Positions 1 to 9,470 of a DNA stretch of 64,000 nt are shown here, piece after piece. A model generated the notes under the pieces. It did no database searches. It was not told the origin of the DNA and was given only the letters and a program-made list of their open reading frames with translations. Position 1 is the stretch's first letter. Each line of letters opens with the position of its first letter. The position numbers and the translations under genes were made by a program. Origin of the DNA: Lachnospiraceae bacterium (GTDB lineage: Bacteria; Bacillota; Clostridia; Lachnospirales; Lachnospiraceae); the NCBI GenBank assembly GCA_017463255.1, contig JAFTPP010000034.1, positions 142,235 through 206,234 of the forward strand, given 5' to 3'.

Positions 1-17
1 GTGCATTAGAATTGGTT

Positions 18-227
18 ATGAAAAAAATATTGATTGGACTAATTAAATTCTATAGAAAATATATCTCCCCCATGAAAAGAACAAAGTGTCCTTATTATCC
101 CACTTGTTCCCAGTATGGGTTAGAAGCAGTGCAAAAATATGGTGCATTCAAAGGTGGTCTTTTGGCCGCTTGGAGAATATTAAGATGTAATCCTTTTTCT
201 AAGGGCGGATATGATCCGGTTCCTTAA
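18..227 (+). CDS. yidD: YidD membrane protein insertion efficiency factor
   Basis: Small protein of 69 residues from the ATG at 18; an in-frame TTG at 12 would add two residues. It carries the family pattern: a short amphipathic N-terminus, then [21 protein letters not shown], the cysteine pair in CPYYPTC, and a [18 protein letters not shown] ending. Family knowledge: YidD is a membrane-associated helper of YidC-dependent insertion. It normally sits between rnpA and yidC, and yidC does follow here after 23 bp. The bases GTG CAT TAG at 1-9 could be the last codons of rnpA, but too little is present to call it. No strong ribosome binding site precedes the start, so coupling to an upstream gene is likely. 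Confidence 0.93.
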   Translation: MKKILIGLIKFYRKYISPMKRTKCPYYPTCSQYGLEAVQKYGAFKGGLLAAWRILRCNPFSKGGYDPVP

Positions 228-250
228 TGAATTAATAAGGAGGATTAAAA

Positions 251-1534
251 TTGGTAGAGATTTTATTAACCCAAAATTCAACTCCTATTTTCAAGTATAT
301 TGTATGGTTACTTGGTAAAATCATGAACATTATATTTGAATTTTTGGATTTGATTACAGGTGGTAATCCAAATATCGGTGTTGCTATTATTCTTTTTACA
401 ATCGTAACAAACCTTTTATTATTACCACTTACCATTAAGCAGCAGAAATTCTCTAAGTTTTCTGCAAGAATGAATCCTGAAATTCAGGCGATTCAGAAAA
501 AATACAGAGGCAAAAAAGATCAGGTTTCTATGATGGCCATGAATCAGGAAACCCAGGCAGTATATGCTAAATACGGCGTATCTCCTTCCGGAAGCTGTCT
601 TCAGTTATTGATTCAGTTACCTGTTTTATTTGCACTTTACAGAGTAATTTATTCTATTCCTGCTTATGTTGATAAGGTAAAAGCTTCTTTTACACCAATC
701 GTAAACAGCTTAACAGAATCAGATATAAGCATATTCAAAGAATTATTTGGTGATGCATCAAGATTATCACAGTACATTGGCAAATTAAAAGGAACAGGAG
801 AAGCATTATCAAACCGTTTCATTGATGTAATGAACAATTTTAATGCTTCAGACTGGGATACATTAAGAGGACATTATACAGAGTTAACAGATGTTATTAA
901 TAATGCTGAATCCCAACTTGATAACTTTAACAGTTTCTTTAGCTTAAATGTTGCTTACTCTCCATCTTATATTATCAGTAATGCAATGGATGCAGGTAAC
1001 TGGTTATTATTAATTGGTGCATTAATGATTCCTCTTTTAGCAGGTTTAACACAGTTTATCAGTGTTAAATTAATGCCTCAGGCAGCTGCTAATAATGACA
1101 GTAATAATGAAGGAACAATGGCTGCTTCATTAAAGACAATGAACATGATTATGCCTATTATGTCCATCATTTTCTGTTATACATTACCTTGTGGTCTTGG
1201 TATTTACTGGATTGCCGGTGCAGTTGTAAGAACAGTTCTTCAGATTATTGTTAATAAACAGATTGACAAAATTGATATTGAAGAAATGATGAAAGCTAAT
1301 ATTGAAAAGAACAATATTAAGAGAGCAAAGATGGGATTACCTCCTCAGCAGTTAAATACAAATGCTAATATCAGTACGAAGAGTGTTAATTCTTCAAAAT
1401 CAGAAAAATCTGAAGAAGAACGTAAATCTCAGATTCAGAAATCTACTGAATATTACAACAAGAATGCTAAACCGGGAAGTATTGCTGCAAAAGCTAATAT
1501 GGTAAAACAGTACAATGAAAAGAATAATAAATAG
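251..1534 (+). CDS. yidC: YidC/Oxa1/SpoIIIJ-type membrane protein insertase
   Basis: Protein of 427 residues that inserts proteins into the cytoplasmic membrane, alone or with Sec. The TTG start at 251 is chosen because AAGGAGGA lies 6-7 bases upstream. The core 60-kDa inner membrane protein domain is recognisable: a hydrophobic segment around residues 43-60, then a positively charged coiled region (LTIKQQKFSKFSARMNPEI), then SGSCLQLLIQLPVLFALYRV, and two late membrane segments around residues 247-270 and 295-325 with PCGLGIYWI. Between the second and third membrane segments is a longer extracytoplasmic stretch (about residues 135-240) than in Bacillus SpoIIIJ. No lipoprotein signal is evident. 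The tail is basic and Ser/Asn/Lys-rich. Next gene is jag, 11 bp away. Confidence 0.95.
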   Translation: MVEILLTQNSTPIFKYIVWLLGKIMNIIFEFLDLITGGNPNIGVAIILFTIVTNLLLLPLTIKQQKFSKFSARMNPEIQAIQKKYRGKKDQVSMMAMNQETQAVYAKYGVSPSGSCLQLLIQLPVLFALYRVIYSIPAYVDKVKASFTPIVNSLTESDISIFKELFGDASRLSQYIGKLKGTGEALSNRFIDVMNNFNASDWDTLRGHYTELTDVINNAESQLDNFNSFFSLNVAYSPSYIISNAMDAGNWLLLIGALMIPLLAGLTQFISVKLMPQAAANNDSNNEGTMAASLKTMNMIMPIMSIIFCYTLPCGLGIYWIAGAVVRTVLQIIVNKQIDKIDIEEMMKANIEKNNIKRAKMGLPPQQLNTNANISTKSVNSSKSEKSEEERKSQIQKSTEYYNKNAKPGSIAAKANMVKQYNEKNNK

Positions 1535-1545
1535 GAGGTAATAGA

Positions 1546-2217
1546 ATGGAATTTGTTAAGTTTTCTGCAAAAACATTAGATGATGCCATTACAGAAGCAT
1601 GTACACATTTTGTGATTACAAGTGATAAATTGGAATATGAAGTGTTAGAAGAAGGCTCTGCAGGATTCTTAGGTTTAATGTCAAAACCTTATGTTATTAA
1701 TGCAAGAGTAAAAGAAGAAGAATTATCTGTTGAAGATAAAGCAAAAGAATTCTTAAATGAAGTATTCCAGGCAATGAATCTTGCTGTTGTAATTAATGTG
1801 AAATATGATGAAGTTGAAAAAACACTTGATGTTGATTTAAGTGGTGATGAAATGGGAGTATTAATCGGTAAAAGAGGACAGACTCTTGATTCACTTCAGT
1901 ATCTTGTTTCGTTGGTTGTTAACAAAGAAAATGATGATTTTATCCGTGTTAAAGTTGATACGGAAGATTATCGCAGAAGAAGAAAAGAAACACTTGAAAA
2001 TCTTGCTAAGAACATCAGCTTCAAGGTTAAGAGAACAAAACGTTCTGTTTCTTTAGAACCGATGAATCCATATGAAAGAAGAATTATTCATTCAGCTTTA
2101 CAGAATGACCGTTATGTTACAACACATAGTGAAGGTGAAGAACCTTTCAGAAGAGTTATTGTTTCTTTGAAAAAGTATAATAACAATTATCATAACAATC
2201 GTAAATTTGAAAAATAA
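1546..2217 (+). CDS. jag: Jag/KhpB RNA-binding protein (Jag-N, KH, R3H)
   Basis: Protein of 223 residues, start ATG preceded by AGGAGG. Three domains can be seen: a Jag N-terminal domain (residues 1-50, EEGSAGFLGLMSKPY), a KH domain with the GKRG loop in LIGKRGQTLDSLQYLV (about residue 105), and an R3H domain with the spaced Arg/His in YERRIIHSAL (about residue 180). The family (SpoIIIJ-associated, EloR/KhpB) binds RNA and in Firmicutes influences cell elongation. It follows yidC in one transcription unit and is closed by a hairpin terminator, so mnmE probably has its own promoter. Confidence 0.95.
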   Translation: MEFVKFSAKTLDDAITEACTHFVITSDKLEYEVLEEGSAGFLGLMSKPYVINARVKEEELSVEDKAKEFLNEVFQAMNLAVVINVKYDEVEKTLDVDLSGDEMGVLIGKRGQTLDSLQYLVSLVVNKENDDFIRVKVDTEDYRRRRKETLENLAKNISFKVKRTKRSVSLEPMNPYERRIIHSALQNDRYVTTHSEGEEPFRRVIVSLKKYNNNYHNNRKFEK

Positions 2218-2230
2218 TAGGATAAAAAAG

Positions 2231-2260
2231 TGCTTATGATTCGTTCATAAGCATTTTTTT
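2231..2260 (+). terminator. Rho-independent terminator after jag
   Basis: Perfect 9-bp stem TGCTTATGA (2231-2239) and TCATAAGCA (2245-2253), a 5-base loop, then seven T residues. It ends the yidD-yidC-jag unit. Confidence 0.9.
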
Positions 2261-2330
2261 CTTGCCCATTTCTTTATTATGTAATAAACTAATTTATCGG
2301 AAGTTTATTTTTTTTGTAAGGAGGTTTGTG

Positions 2331-3722
2331 ATGCAAAAAGATACAATTGCTGCTATTTGTACAGGAATGTCTAATTCTGGAATAGGTATTATTAGAATTT
2401 CCGGTCAGGAAGCATTAAATGTGGCAAATGAAATATTTGTTAATAAAAATAAAGACAGAAAATTAATGTCTTATTCATCACATACCATTCATTACGGATT
2501 TATTGTAGATAACAAAAATAATGATGAAGTCATAGATGAAGTTATGGTTTCGGTTATGAAAGCTCCATACAGTTATACCACTGAGGATACTGTAGAAATT
2601 AACTGTCATGGTGGTATGTATTTAGTAAAAAAGGTGCTTGAGCTTGTAATTAATAATGGAGCCAGATTAGCAGAACCGGGTGAATTTACAAAACGTGCTT
2701 TTTTGTCAGGAAGAATTGATCTTTCAAAAGCAGAAGCAGTTATGGATGTGATTAATTCAAGTAATGAAATGTCATTAAAAGCATCCATGAAACAGTTACG
2801 TGGTGATTTGGCAAAAAAAGTCCGTTCATTAAGGGACTCTATAATTTATGAAATTGCTTTTATTGAATCTGCCTTAGATGACCCGGAACATATTAGTCTT
2901 GACGGCTATCCGGAACAGTTAAATGATAAAGTTACTTCTATTACAAAGGAACTTGAATTATTACTTAATAATGCGAATAAAGGTAAAATCATTAAAGATG
3001 GCATTAATACGGTTATTGTCGGAAAACCAAATGCAGGGAAATCTTCATTATTAAATATTCTAGCAGGTGAGGAAAGAGCCATTGTAACCGATATTGCCGG
3101 AACCACCAGGGATATTATTGAAGAGCATATTAATTTAAATGGTTTAACCCTTAACATGATTGATACTGCAGGAATTCATGATACGGATGATAAAATAGAA
3201 CAGATTGGTGTAGAAAAAGCAGCAGATTATGCTTTAGATGCGGATTTGATTCTTTATGTGGTGGATTCTTCAGTTCCTCTTGATGAGGATGACGTAAAGA
3301 TTATGGATTTAATTAAGAATAAAAAGACAATTGTTCTTTTGAATAAATCTGATTTAGATGTATGTGTGAATGAAGAAACCTTAAAGAAATATAATCATGA
3401 CTATTTAAAAGTAATCAAAACCTCTACAAAAGAAAATGAAGGAATTGATGAACTTGAAAATTGTGTAAAGGACTTGTTCTTAAGTGGTGAAATTGAAAAA
3501 CAGGATGAAATATTAATTATGAACCTTCGCCACAAAGAATTAATTCAAAATGCTTATGAAAGTATGAAACTTGTAAAAAGAAGCATTGAGGATGAAATGC
3601 CGGAGGACTTTTTCTCAATTGATTTGATGAATGCTTATTCATCTCTTGGTTTTATTATAGGAGAAGAAGTGGAAGACGATTTGGTAAATGAAATCTTTTC
3701 AAAGTTTTGTACCGGTAAATAG
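2331..3722 (+). CDS. mnmE: tRNA uridine-5-carboxymethylaminomethyl modification GTPase MnmE
   Basis: Works with MnmG to modify U34 in the wobble position of certain tRNAs. The ATG at 2331 is chosen over upstream in-frame codons because AAGGAGG lies at 2318-2324; this gives 463 residues, the usual family length. Seen: an N-terminal folate-binding domain (DTIAAICTGMSNSGIGIIRISG), the central G domain with P-loop GKPNAGKSS, switch TTRDIIEE, DTAG and NKSD motifs, and the C-terminal catalytic cysteine in FCTGK at the extreme end. mnmG follows after 25 bp. Confidence 0.97.
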   Translation: MQKDTIAAICTGMSNSGIGIIRISGQEALNVANEIFVNKNKDRKLMSYSSHTIHYGFIVDNKNNDEVIDEVMVSVMKAPYSYTTEDTVEINCHGGMYLVKKVLELVINNGARLAEPGEFTKRAFLSGRIDLSKAEAVMDVINSSNEMSLKASMKQLRGDLAKKVRSLRDSIIYEIAFIESALDDPEHISLDGYPEQLNDKVTSITKELELLLNNANKGKIIKDGINTVIVGKPNAGKSSLLNILAGEERAIVTDIAGTTRDIIEEHINLNGLTLNMIDTAGIHDTDDKIEQIGVEKAADYALDADLILYVVDSSVPLDEDDVKIMDLIKNKKTIVLLNKSDLDVCVNEETLKKYNHDYLKVIKTSTKENEGIDELENCVKDLFLSGEIEKQDEILIMNLRHKELIQNAYESMKLVKRSIEDEMPEDFFSIDLMNAYSSLGFIIGEEVEDDLVNEIFSKFCTGK

Positions 3723-3747
3723 CGAAAATGTTTGGAGTAATTAATGT

Positions 3748-5667
3748 ATGGCTGAGATTAGGGAAAAAGTTGATGTATGTGTAGTAGGTGCAGGGCATGC
3801 CGGTTGTGAGGCAGCTCTTGCATGTGCAAGAATGGGTCTTAATACTGTAATTTTCACGGTAAGTGTTGATAGTATTGCATTGATGCCGTGTAATCCTAAT
3901 ATTGGAGGTTCTTCTAAAGGACATTTGGTTCGTGAGTTAGATGCCCTTGGTGGTGAAATGGGTAAGGTAATTGATAAAACTTTTATCCAGTCTAAAATGT
4001 TGAACCGTTCCAAAGGTCCTGCTGTTCATTCTTTAAGAGCACAGGCGGATAAAGCGGATTATACGCGCACCATGAGAAGTGTTCTGGAAAATCAGGATAA
4101 CCTTACCATTAAGCAGGCAGAAGTGTGCGAGTTATTAAGTGATGAAATAACTCTTGAAGATGGAACAGTGAAGAAAAAAATCACGGGAGTAAAAATATAT
4201 ACCGGTGCAATTTATGAAGCTAAGGCAGTTATTCTTTGTACAGGAACTTATTTGAAAGCTAGATGTCTTTGCGGAGAAGCCATTACTTATACAGGACCCA
4301 ATGGATTACAGCCTGCAAATTATCTTACTGATTCTTTACTGAAATTAGGAATTGAAATCAGAAGATTTAAAACAGGTACGCCTGCAAGAATGGATAAAAG
4401 AAGTATTGATTTTTCTAAGATGGAAGAACAGCTTGGTGATGAAGTGGTTGTGCCATTTTCTTTTTCAACCAATCCGGATGATGTACAAAAGGAACAGGTA
4501 TCATGCTGGCTAACTTATACCAATGAAAAGACACATGAAATTATCCGTAATAATCTGGACCGCTCTCCACTTTATGCGGGAGTCATAGAAGGAACAGGTC
4601 CAAGATACTGTCCGTCTATTGAAGATAAGGTTGTTAAGTTTGCAGAAAAAGAAAGACATCAGGTATTCATTGAGCCGGAAGGAATTCATACCAACGAAAT
4701 GTATGTGGGCGGAATGTCATCTTCTTTGCCGGAGGATGTGCAGCTTGCCATGTACAGAACAGTTCCCGGTCTTGAAAATTGTAAGATTGTAAGAAATGCA
4801 TATGCAATAGAATATGATTGCATTAATCCAAAGCAGCTTTATGCTACTTTAGAATTTAAAGATGTGGAAGGTTTATATAGCGGCGGTCAGTTTAACGGAA
4901 GCAGCGGATATGAAGAAGCAGCCGTTCAGGGACTTGTGGCAGGAATCAATGCAGCACTGTTTATTAAAAATAAACCGCAGATTGTATTGGATCGTTCCCA
5001 GGCATACATTGGAGTTTTAATTGATGATTTGGTTACAAAAGATAATTTTGAACCATATCGTATGATGACTTCCAGAGCAGAGTACAGATTATTACTTCGT
5101 CAGGACAATGCAGATTTAAGATTAACGAAAATCGGATATGAAGCAGGTCTTGTTTCTGAAGAAACTTATAAGAAAGTTTTAAAGAAGCAGGAATTAATAG
5201 ACAGTGAAGTAGAACGTCTTAAGTCTACATTAATCGGAGCAAATAAGGAAGTTCAGAGAATATTGGAAGGAATTGGAAGTACTTCCCTTAAAACAGGAAC
5301 AACTCTTGCAGAGTTAATCTGCAGACCTGAACTTAATTATGAACTTTTAAGTGAGATTGACGTTAACCGTCCTGAAAATATGCCGAAAGATGTTATTGAA
5401 CAAATTAACATTAACATTAAGTATGAGGGATATATTTTAAGACAGTTAAAGCAGGTTGAACAGTTTAAGAAGATAGAAAATAAAAAGATACCAAGGGATA
5501 TTAATTATGATGATGTTGCAAGTCTCCGTATAGAGGCAAGGCAAAAGTTAAAAGCATTTATGCCAATTAATGTAGGCCAGGCTTCCCGTATTTCAGGAGT
5601 ATCTCCTGCAGACATTTCTGTTTTATTGGTTTATCTTGAAACTTACAAATATACTGAAAACAGTTAG
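3748..5667 (+). CDS. mnmG: tRNA uridine-5-carboxymethylaminomethyl modification enzyme MnmG (GidA)
   Basis: FAD-dependent partner of MnmE, 639 residues, close to the normal family length. The N-terminal dinucleotide-binding motif [19 protein letters not shown] is clear, followed by the family blocks [18 protein letters not shown] and [27 protein letters not shown] and [16 protein letters not shown] blocks appear later, and the C-terminal MnmE-interacting helical domain ends with [17 protein letters not shown]. Upstream is GGAG-like TTGGAGTAA. It is co-directional with mnmE and rsmG (11 bp gap), the classic origin-region order. Confidence 0.97.
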   Translation: MAEIREKVDVCVVGAGHAGCEAALACARMGLNTVIFTVSVDSIALMPCNPNIGGSSKGHLVRELDALGGEMGKVIDKTFIQSKMLNRSKGPAVHSLRAQADKADYTRTMRSVLENQDNLTIKQAEVCELLSDEITLEDGTVKKKITGVKIYTGAIYEAKAVILCTGTYLKARCLCGEAITYTGPNGLQPANYLTDSLLKLGIEIRRFKTGTPARMDKRSIDFSKMEEQLGDEVVVPFSFSTNPDDVQKEQVSCWLTYTNEKTHEIIRNNLDRSPLYAGVIEGTGPRYCPSIEDKVVKFAEKERHQVFIEPEGIHTNEMYVGGMSSSLPEDVQLAMYRTVPGLENCKIVRNAYAIEYDCINPKQLYATLEFKDVEGLYSGGQFNGSSGYEEAAVQGLVAGINAALFIKNKPQIVLDRSQAYIGVLIDDLVTKDNFEPYRMMTSRAEYRLLLRQDNADLRLTKIGYEAGLVSEETYKKVLKKQELIDSEVERLKSTLIGANKEVQRILEGIGSTSLKTGTTLAELICRPELNYELLSEIDVNRPENMPKDVIEQININIKYEGYILRQLKQVEQFKKIENKKIPRDINYDDVASLRIEARQKLKAFMPINVGQASRISGVSPADISVLLVYLETYKYTENS

Positions 5668-5678
5668 AAAGGATTATT

Positions 5679-6404
5679 ATGAATTCTTACGATATGTCAC
5701 CTTTGGAAAAAGGGCTTAAAGAATTTGGAATTAGTCTGTCAATTGAACAGATGGGACAGCTGGTAAGATATTACGAGATTTTGGTGGAATGGAATGAAAA
5801 AATGAATCTGACCGCCATTACTGATTTTAATGAAGTACTGATGAAGCATTTTTTAGACAGTCTTTCTATTGTAAAAGCAGTTGATATGTCAAAGGTGGAA
5901 AATATGATTGATGTAGGAACCGGTGCAGGTTTTCCCGGAATTCCTATTAAGATTGTTTTTCCAAATGTGCATGTAACCTTACTTGATTCTTTAGATAAAA
6001 GAATTAAGTTTTTGAATCATGTAATTGACATGCTTAAACTTGAAAACATTGACACATACCATGGACGGGCTGAGGATTTTGCAAAGCCTGATAAGTTAAG
6101 GGAAAAATATGATCTTGTAGTATCCAGGGCAGTTGCTAATTTAAACAGTCTTTCTGAATATTGCATTCCATATGTAAAAGAGGGAGGTCTTTTTGTTTCT
6201 TATAAAGCAGAAACTGCCAAAGAAGAAATGAAAGCTGCAAAAGGTGCTATTTTTCTCTTAGGGGGAAAAGAAAAAGAAGTAATTCATTTTAATCTTCCTA
6301 CAACAGATATCACAAGAAATTTATGTGTGATTGAAAAGAAAAATAAAACACCTGGTAAGTATCCCAGAAAAGCAGGATTACCAACTAAAGATCCGTTGAA
6401 GTAA
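5679..6404 (+). CDS. rsmG: 16S rRNA (guanine(527)-N7)-methyltransferase RsmG (GidB)
   Basis: SAM-dependent methyltransferase of 241 residues acting on 16S rRNA. Seen: an N-terminal helical part with VEWNEKMNLTAITDFNE and FLDSLS, the SAM-binding glycine motif DVGTGAGFPGIPIKI (about residues 78-92), a DSLDKRIKFL strand, SRAVANL, and a basic C-terminal tail (KTPGKYPRKAGLPTKDPL) typical of the family. The ribosome binding site is GAAAGGA. The gene is followed directly by a convergent terminator shared with the minus-strand hydrolase gene. Confidence 0.96.
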   Translation: MNSYDMSPLEKGLKEFGISLSIEQMGQLVRYYEILVEWNEKMNLTAITDFNEVLMKHFLDSLSIVKAVDMSKVENMIDVGTGAGFPGIPIKIVFPNVHVTLLDSLDKRIKFLNHVIDMLKLENIDTYHGRAEDFAKPDKLREKYDLVVSRAVANLNSLSEYCIPYVKEGGLFVSYKAETAKEEMKAAKGAIFLLGGKEKEVIHFNLPTTDITRNLCVIEKKNKTPGKYPRKAGLPTKDPLK

Positions 6405-6411
6405 AATGAAA

Positions 6412-6446
6412 GCCGATTACCGGAGTATTCCGGTAGTCGGCCTTTT
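6412..6446. terminator. Terminator between rsmG and the convergent hydrolase gene
   Basis: Long stem of 13 bp, GCCGATTACCGGA (6412-6424) pairing with TCCGGTAGTCGGC (6429-6441) with one G-T pair, a 4-base loop, followed by TTTT on the + strand. It lies between convergent genes and probably serves rsmG; use by the minus strand is possible. Confidence 0.8.
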
Positions 6447-6455
6447 GCTATGATT

Positions 6456-7406
6456 TTAATTATCCAAATAAATACTAAGTGTTTCTAAAAGTTGCTCAGG
6501 ACGTTCTAACTGAGGTAATGTTTTTGAGTGCTCAATGTAGCCGATTTCTACGGATGGATTATAGTACTGGTAATTGTCCATATTTGTGTTAATAGAAGGT
6601 ACTTCTTTTCCACCTATAAGCATAATACTATTATTAGTTTCCTTTAATGCATGGATTACATTAGTATTTGTATATTTACCAACGTAACTTGCTACGGAAT
6701 ATTTTGCATTGTAGTCACCTAGATGAGCTGCTTCCACATATGACCAGATTATTTCATTATCAATTAGTGATCTGTCAAAGAAATAATCTTTTTCAAAATT
6801 ATTCTTGATAACGTAATCCGATGTTAATATATTAAACAACATTGTTCCGATAAGTGGCATTTCGATAAAGAACTTTAATGTTCTGGTTTGTTTCGAAGGT
6901 ATCTGATTGGACTGATACAAACTTTGAGGATTGATAAATGCCATTCTGTTAATGAGTTCAGGTTCATTATGAGAACACATCAATATCACTGATGAGGAAT
7001 CCCCTGATGCAATTACATCTGTTTTCTTACCAATTACTGTCTTAATGAAATCACCGATTAACTGTGTAAAAAGGAAATTGGTATATGTAAGGTTTGCTTT
7101 ATCTGAGTTTCCGTATCCTAAGAGGTCAATAGCATAGACTGTATGTTTTTTAGATAAAGCGTCAATGATTCTGTGGTATTCAAACTGACTGCTTCCCGGT
7201 ATCAAATCATGAACTAATAAAAGAGGAGATCCGGTACCTCTTACAGTATATGCTATTTTTCCAAAACGCCATTCATAATATGAGATATCTGTCTTTGATA
7301 ATAAATTTTTCTTTGTGGTAAAAGAGAAAGCCAAACGATTAATGCCATGTATTGTGGCTGCTGTTAATCCGGCTAAAGTAATCAATACTTTGTATTTATT
7401 CTTCAT
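6456..7406 (-). CDS. Alpha/beta-fold hydrolase, membrane-anchored, substrate unknown
   Basis: Protein of 316 residues. The ATG at 7406 is preferred over one 20 codons upstream because GGAG sits 5 bases before it. An N-terminal hydrophobic helix (about residues 5-25) suggests membrane attachment. Alpha/beta hydrolase features: oxyanion region LLVHDLIPGSSQ, YAIDLLGYGNSD, nucleophile elbow SGDSSSVI (serine in G-x-S-x-S rather than the commoner G-x-S-x-G), and a C-terminal His in YIEHSKTLPQLERPEQ. The family covers esterases, lipases and similar enzymes; nothing here fixes a substrate. It stands alone on the minus strand. Confidence 0.75.
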   Translation of the reverse strand: MKNKYKVLITLAGLTAATIHGINRLAFSFTTKKNLLSKTDISYYEWRFGKIAYTVRGTGSPLLLVHDLIPGSSQFEYHRIIDALSKKHTVYAIDLLGYGNSDKANLTYTNFLFTQLIGDFIKTVIGKKTDVIASGDSSSVILMCSHNEPELINRMAFINPQSLYQSNQIPSKQTRTLKFFIEMPLIGTMLFNILTSDYVIKNNFEKDYFFDRSLIDNEIIWSYVEAAHLGDYNAKYSVASYVGKYTNTNVIHALKETNNSIMLIGGKEVPSINTNMDNYQYYNPSVEIGYIEHSKTLPQLERPEQLLETLSIYLDN

Positions 7407-7550
7407 AGGAGCTCCAATCTTTATCTCTTTTTTCTTAATTATATATGAAAAGCGAATAAGAAACAAATATTTTATGAATTATCTTTTCTATTTTTAATTT
7501 TTGTTATATTATTACTATGTATATTTATATTCATACGAAAGGAATCATTC

Positions 7551-8543
7551 ATGGGAAAGACTCAGGAAGAAGTTTATATTATTATTCAAAACTTAATACA
7601 TGATATGAAGAATGAACTTTCTGAATTAAACGATGAAATTAGTATGAATAACGATGATATAAAGCAAGGCGAGTTATATGTAAAAACTTTGGTTTCAGAT
7701 GAAGACAATGACTTGAAAGTTTTTAGTCCCAGAAATCCTGCTAATTTATATAGTCGCCAAATTAATGATTTTAATAAAAAGAGAAACGATTTAGAAACTG
7801 TGAATCGTGATTTGTATCGTAAGCGAAATTTATTGATACAAAGAATAGAATCTCTTTCTTCCATTATTAATGATTCAGATATTGTGAATGTGGCAGCAGT
7901 TACTTATGAGCCAGAAGTATCCCGGACTATTTTAGAAATGCAGGAAGAAGAAAGAAAAAGGATTGCAAGAGACCTACATGATTCTACTGTTCAGACTTTG
8001 GTTCATCTAACACATAAGCTTGAGTTAACACAAAAGTATATGGATGTGGATCCGTTGAGAGCCAAGTTAGAGTTATCTTCCGTATCAAAAATATTAAAAG
8101 AATCTATTAATGAGATGCGGGATATTATTTATAGCTTAAGACCAATGACTTTGGACGACATGGGATTAACTTCTTTGTTGGAGCATCTGAAAGAAAACTT
8201 GTTGCAAAAGACTACTATGAACATTGACTTTAGGATTGATGTTCATTCGGAAATTGATTCCGTTATTCAAATTAATCTGTTTAGGATTATTCAAGAATGT
8301 TGTAATAATGCTATTAAACATTCTCATGGAAATAATCTATCAGTTAATCTATATGAAAAAGAGGATGAGTTATACTTAACCATTTCTGATGATGGAGTCG
8401 GATATGTCAAAGAGAATTCCACGGATACACATCATTTTGGTTTATCATCTATTGAGGAACGGGTACACTTATTAAAAGGGACATTAAATATTGAATCCGG
8501 GATTGGTACAACAATTCGGATTGTTATTTCTACGAAAGGCTAA
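7551..8543 (+). CDS. Cytoplasmic sensor histidine kinase, DegS-like (HisKA_3)
   Basis: Protein of 330 residues without obvious membrane segments. The first 120 residues are a charged, probably coiled-coil sensor region. The dimerisation/phosphoacceptor segment EERKRIARDLHDSTVQTLVH carries the predicted phosphorylated His143. The C-terminal HATPase domain shows QECCNNAIKHSHG (N box) and SDDGVGY plus FGLSSIEERV (G boxes). The family phosphorylates NarL/FixJ-type regulators, and exactly such a gene starts 2 bp downstream. The start has GAAAGGA upstream. The signal sensed is not evident. Confidence 0.9.
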   Translation: MGKTQEEVYIIIQNLIHDMKNELSELNDEISMNNDDIKQGELYVKTLVSDEDNDLKVFSPRNPANLYSRQINDFNKKRNDLETVNRDLYRKRNLLIQRIESLSSIINDSDIVNVAAVTYEPEVSRTILEMQEEERKRIARDLHDSTVQTLVHLTHKLELTQKYMDVDPLRAKLELSSVSKILKESINEMRDIIYSLRPMTLDDMGLTSLLEHLKENLLQKTTMNIDFRIDVHSEIDSVIQINLFRIIQECCNNAIKHSHGNNLSVNLYEKEDELYLTISDDGVGYVKENSTDTHHFGLSSIEERVHLLKGTLNIESGIGTTIRIVISTKG

Positions 8544-8545
8544 TT

Positions 8546-9196
8546 ATGAATAATGAAATTAAAATTATGATTGCAGATGATCATGCAATCATCCGGGAAG
8601 GAATCAAAAATTTATTAGAGTTTGATGGAAAAATCAAAGTGGTGGAGCAGGCTTCAAACGGTGAAGAATGTCTGGAACTTTTAAAGGGAAAGGACGTAGA
8701 CGTTTTATTGCTGGATGTAAATATGCCAAAGAAGAATGGTCTTGAAGTATTAGAAGCTTTACGTAACAAGGGTTCTAATATTAAGATTATTATTCTTACA
8801 GTTCATAATGAAATCGAATATCTGGAAAGAGCAATGGATTTAGGTGTCAACGGTTATATCTTAAAAGATTCTTCTTCTGCCGAATTAATCAATGCAATCG
8901 AAAGAGTAAGTGATGGTGAAAAGTATATCCAACCTGATTTAATACCTGCTTTAAATGCTAAGTTAATTCATAGAGATAATGACAGGGAGAAACTTGAAGC
9001 TGTTACAAAAAGAGAATTGCAGGCATTAATCCTGGTTGCGAAGGGATACTCTAATAAAGACATTGCTATGGAATTAAATATAAGTGAGCGTACCGTAAAG
9101 AATCATCTGTCCAGTATATTTAAAAAGATTGAAGTTGATGATAGAACTCAAGCTGCAGTATTTGCGATTAAAAATAACTTGGTTAATATTTTTTAG
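8546..9196 (+). CDS. NarL/FixJ-family response regulator, DegU-like
   Basis: Protein of 216 residues. The receiver domain has the acidic pair in IADDH, phospho-acceptor Asp57 (LLLDVNMP), the conserved Thr in ILTVHN and Lys in YILKDSSS. The C-terminal LuxR-type helix-turn-helix is clear (KRELQALILVAKGYSNKDI, NISERTVKNHLSSIFKKI). It is translationally coupled to the kinase gene. The first parS palindrome begins just 15 bp past its stop codon and may also form a weak terminator. Targets cannot be told from this window. Confidence 0.92.
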   Translation: MNNEIKIMIADDHAIIREGIKNLLEFDGKIKVVEQASNGEECLELLKGKDVDVLLLDVNMPKKNGLEVLEALRNKGSNIKIIILTVHNEIEYLERAMDLGVNGYILKDSSSAELINAIERVSDGEKYIQPDLIPALNAKLIHRDNDREKLEAVTKRELQALILVAKGYSNKDIAMELNISERTVKNHLSSIFKKIEVDDRTQAAVFAIKNNLVNIF

Positions 9197-9210
9197 CAGA
9201 TATACCCCAA

Positions 9211-9226
9211 TGTTTCACGTGAAACA
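9211..9226. promoter_or_regulatory. parS site 1 (ParB binding site)
   Basis: Exact 16-bp palindrome TGTTTCACGTGAAACA, the known Firmicutes parS consensus. Here it sits inside a longer perfect palindrome of 28 bp (9205-9232) flanked by CCCCAA and TTGGGG. It lies upstream of parA-parB, where ParB loads and spreads. Confidence 0.95.
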
Positions 9227-9259
9227 TTGGGGTTACATTTCCAAAGGGACACAAGATAA

Positions 9260-9275
9260 TGTTTCACGTGAAACA
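9260..9275. promoter_or_regulatory. parS site 2 (ParB binding site)
   Basis: Second exact copy of TGTTTCACGTGAAACA, 49 bp from the first (start to start), in the same intergenic region before parA. Confidence 0.95.
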
Positions 9276-9302
9276 ATTAATCCCAAGATGTTGTTAAAAT
9301 TC

Positions 9303-9355
9303 CGTGAAACATTTTCCGTGAAACCTATATAAATAGCAATGTTTCACGGGAAAAT
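9303..9355. promoter_or_regulatory. Degenerate parS half-sites and one 13/16 parS copy
   Basis: Two half-sites CGTGAAACA (9303-9311) and CGTGAAACC (9317-9325) lie 14 bp apart, followed by TGTTTCACGGGAAAAT (9340-9355), which matches parS at 13 of 16 positions. They continue the series of intact parS sites and look like decayed or weaker ParB sites. Confidence 0.6.
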
Positions 9356-9371
9356 TTCCTTTAAATCCATG

Positions 9372-9400
9372 TAGATAAAACAAGGAAATGGTGATATAAT
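9372..9400 (+). promoter_or_regulatory. Putative parA promoter
   Basis: Extended -10 element TGATATAAT (hexamer 9395-9400) with a weak -35 TAGATA (9372-9377) 17 bp upstream. It begins 16 bp after the degenerate parS copy, so ParB bound there could repress it (inference). Confidence 0.55.
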
Positions 9401-9470
9401 CGACTAAGTGAATTTAGTATATGAGAGAAACGTCTGTTTTCGCAGAACGAAAGGAAAGTAAAGAAAGAAA

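Noticed and set aside
1..9. Possible end of rnpA (GTG CAT TAG)
   Set aside because: Fits the usual gene order, but only three codons are present, so it cannot be supported as a feature.
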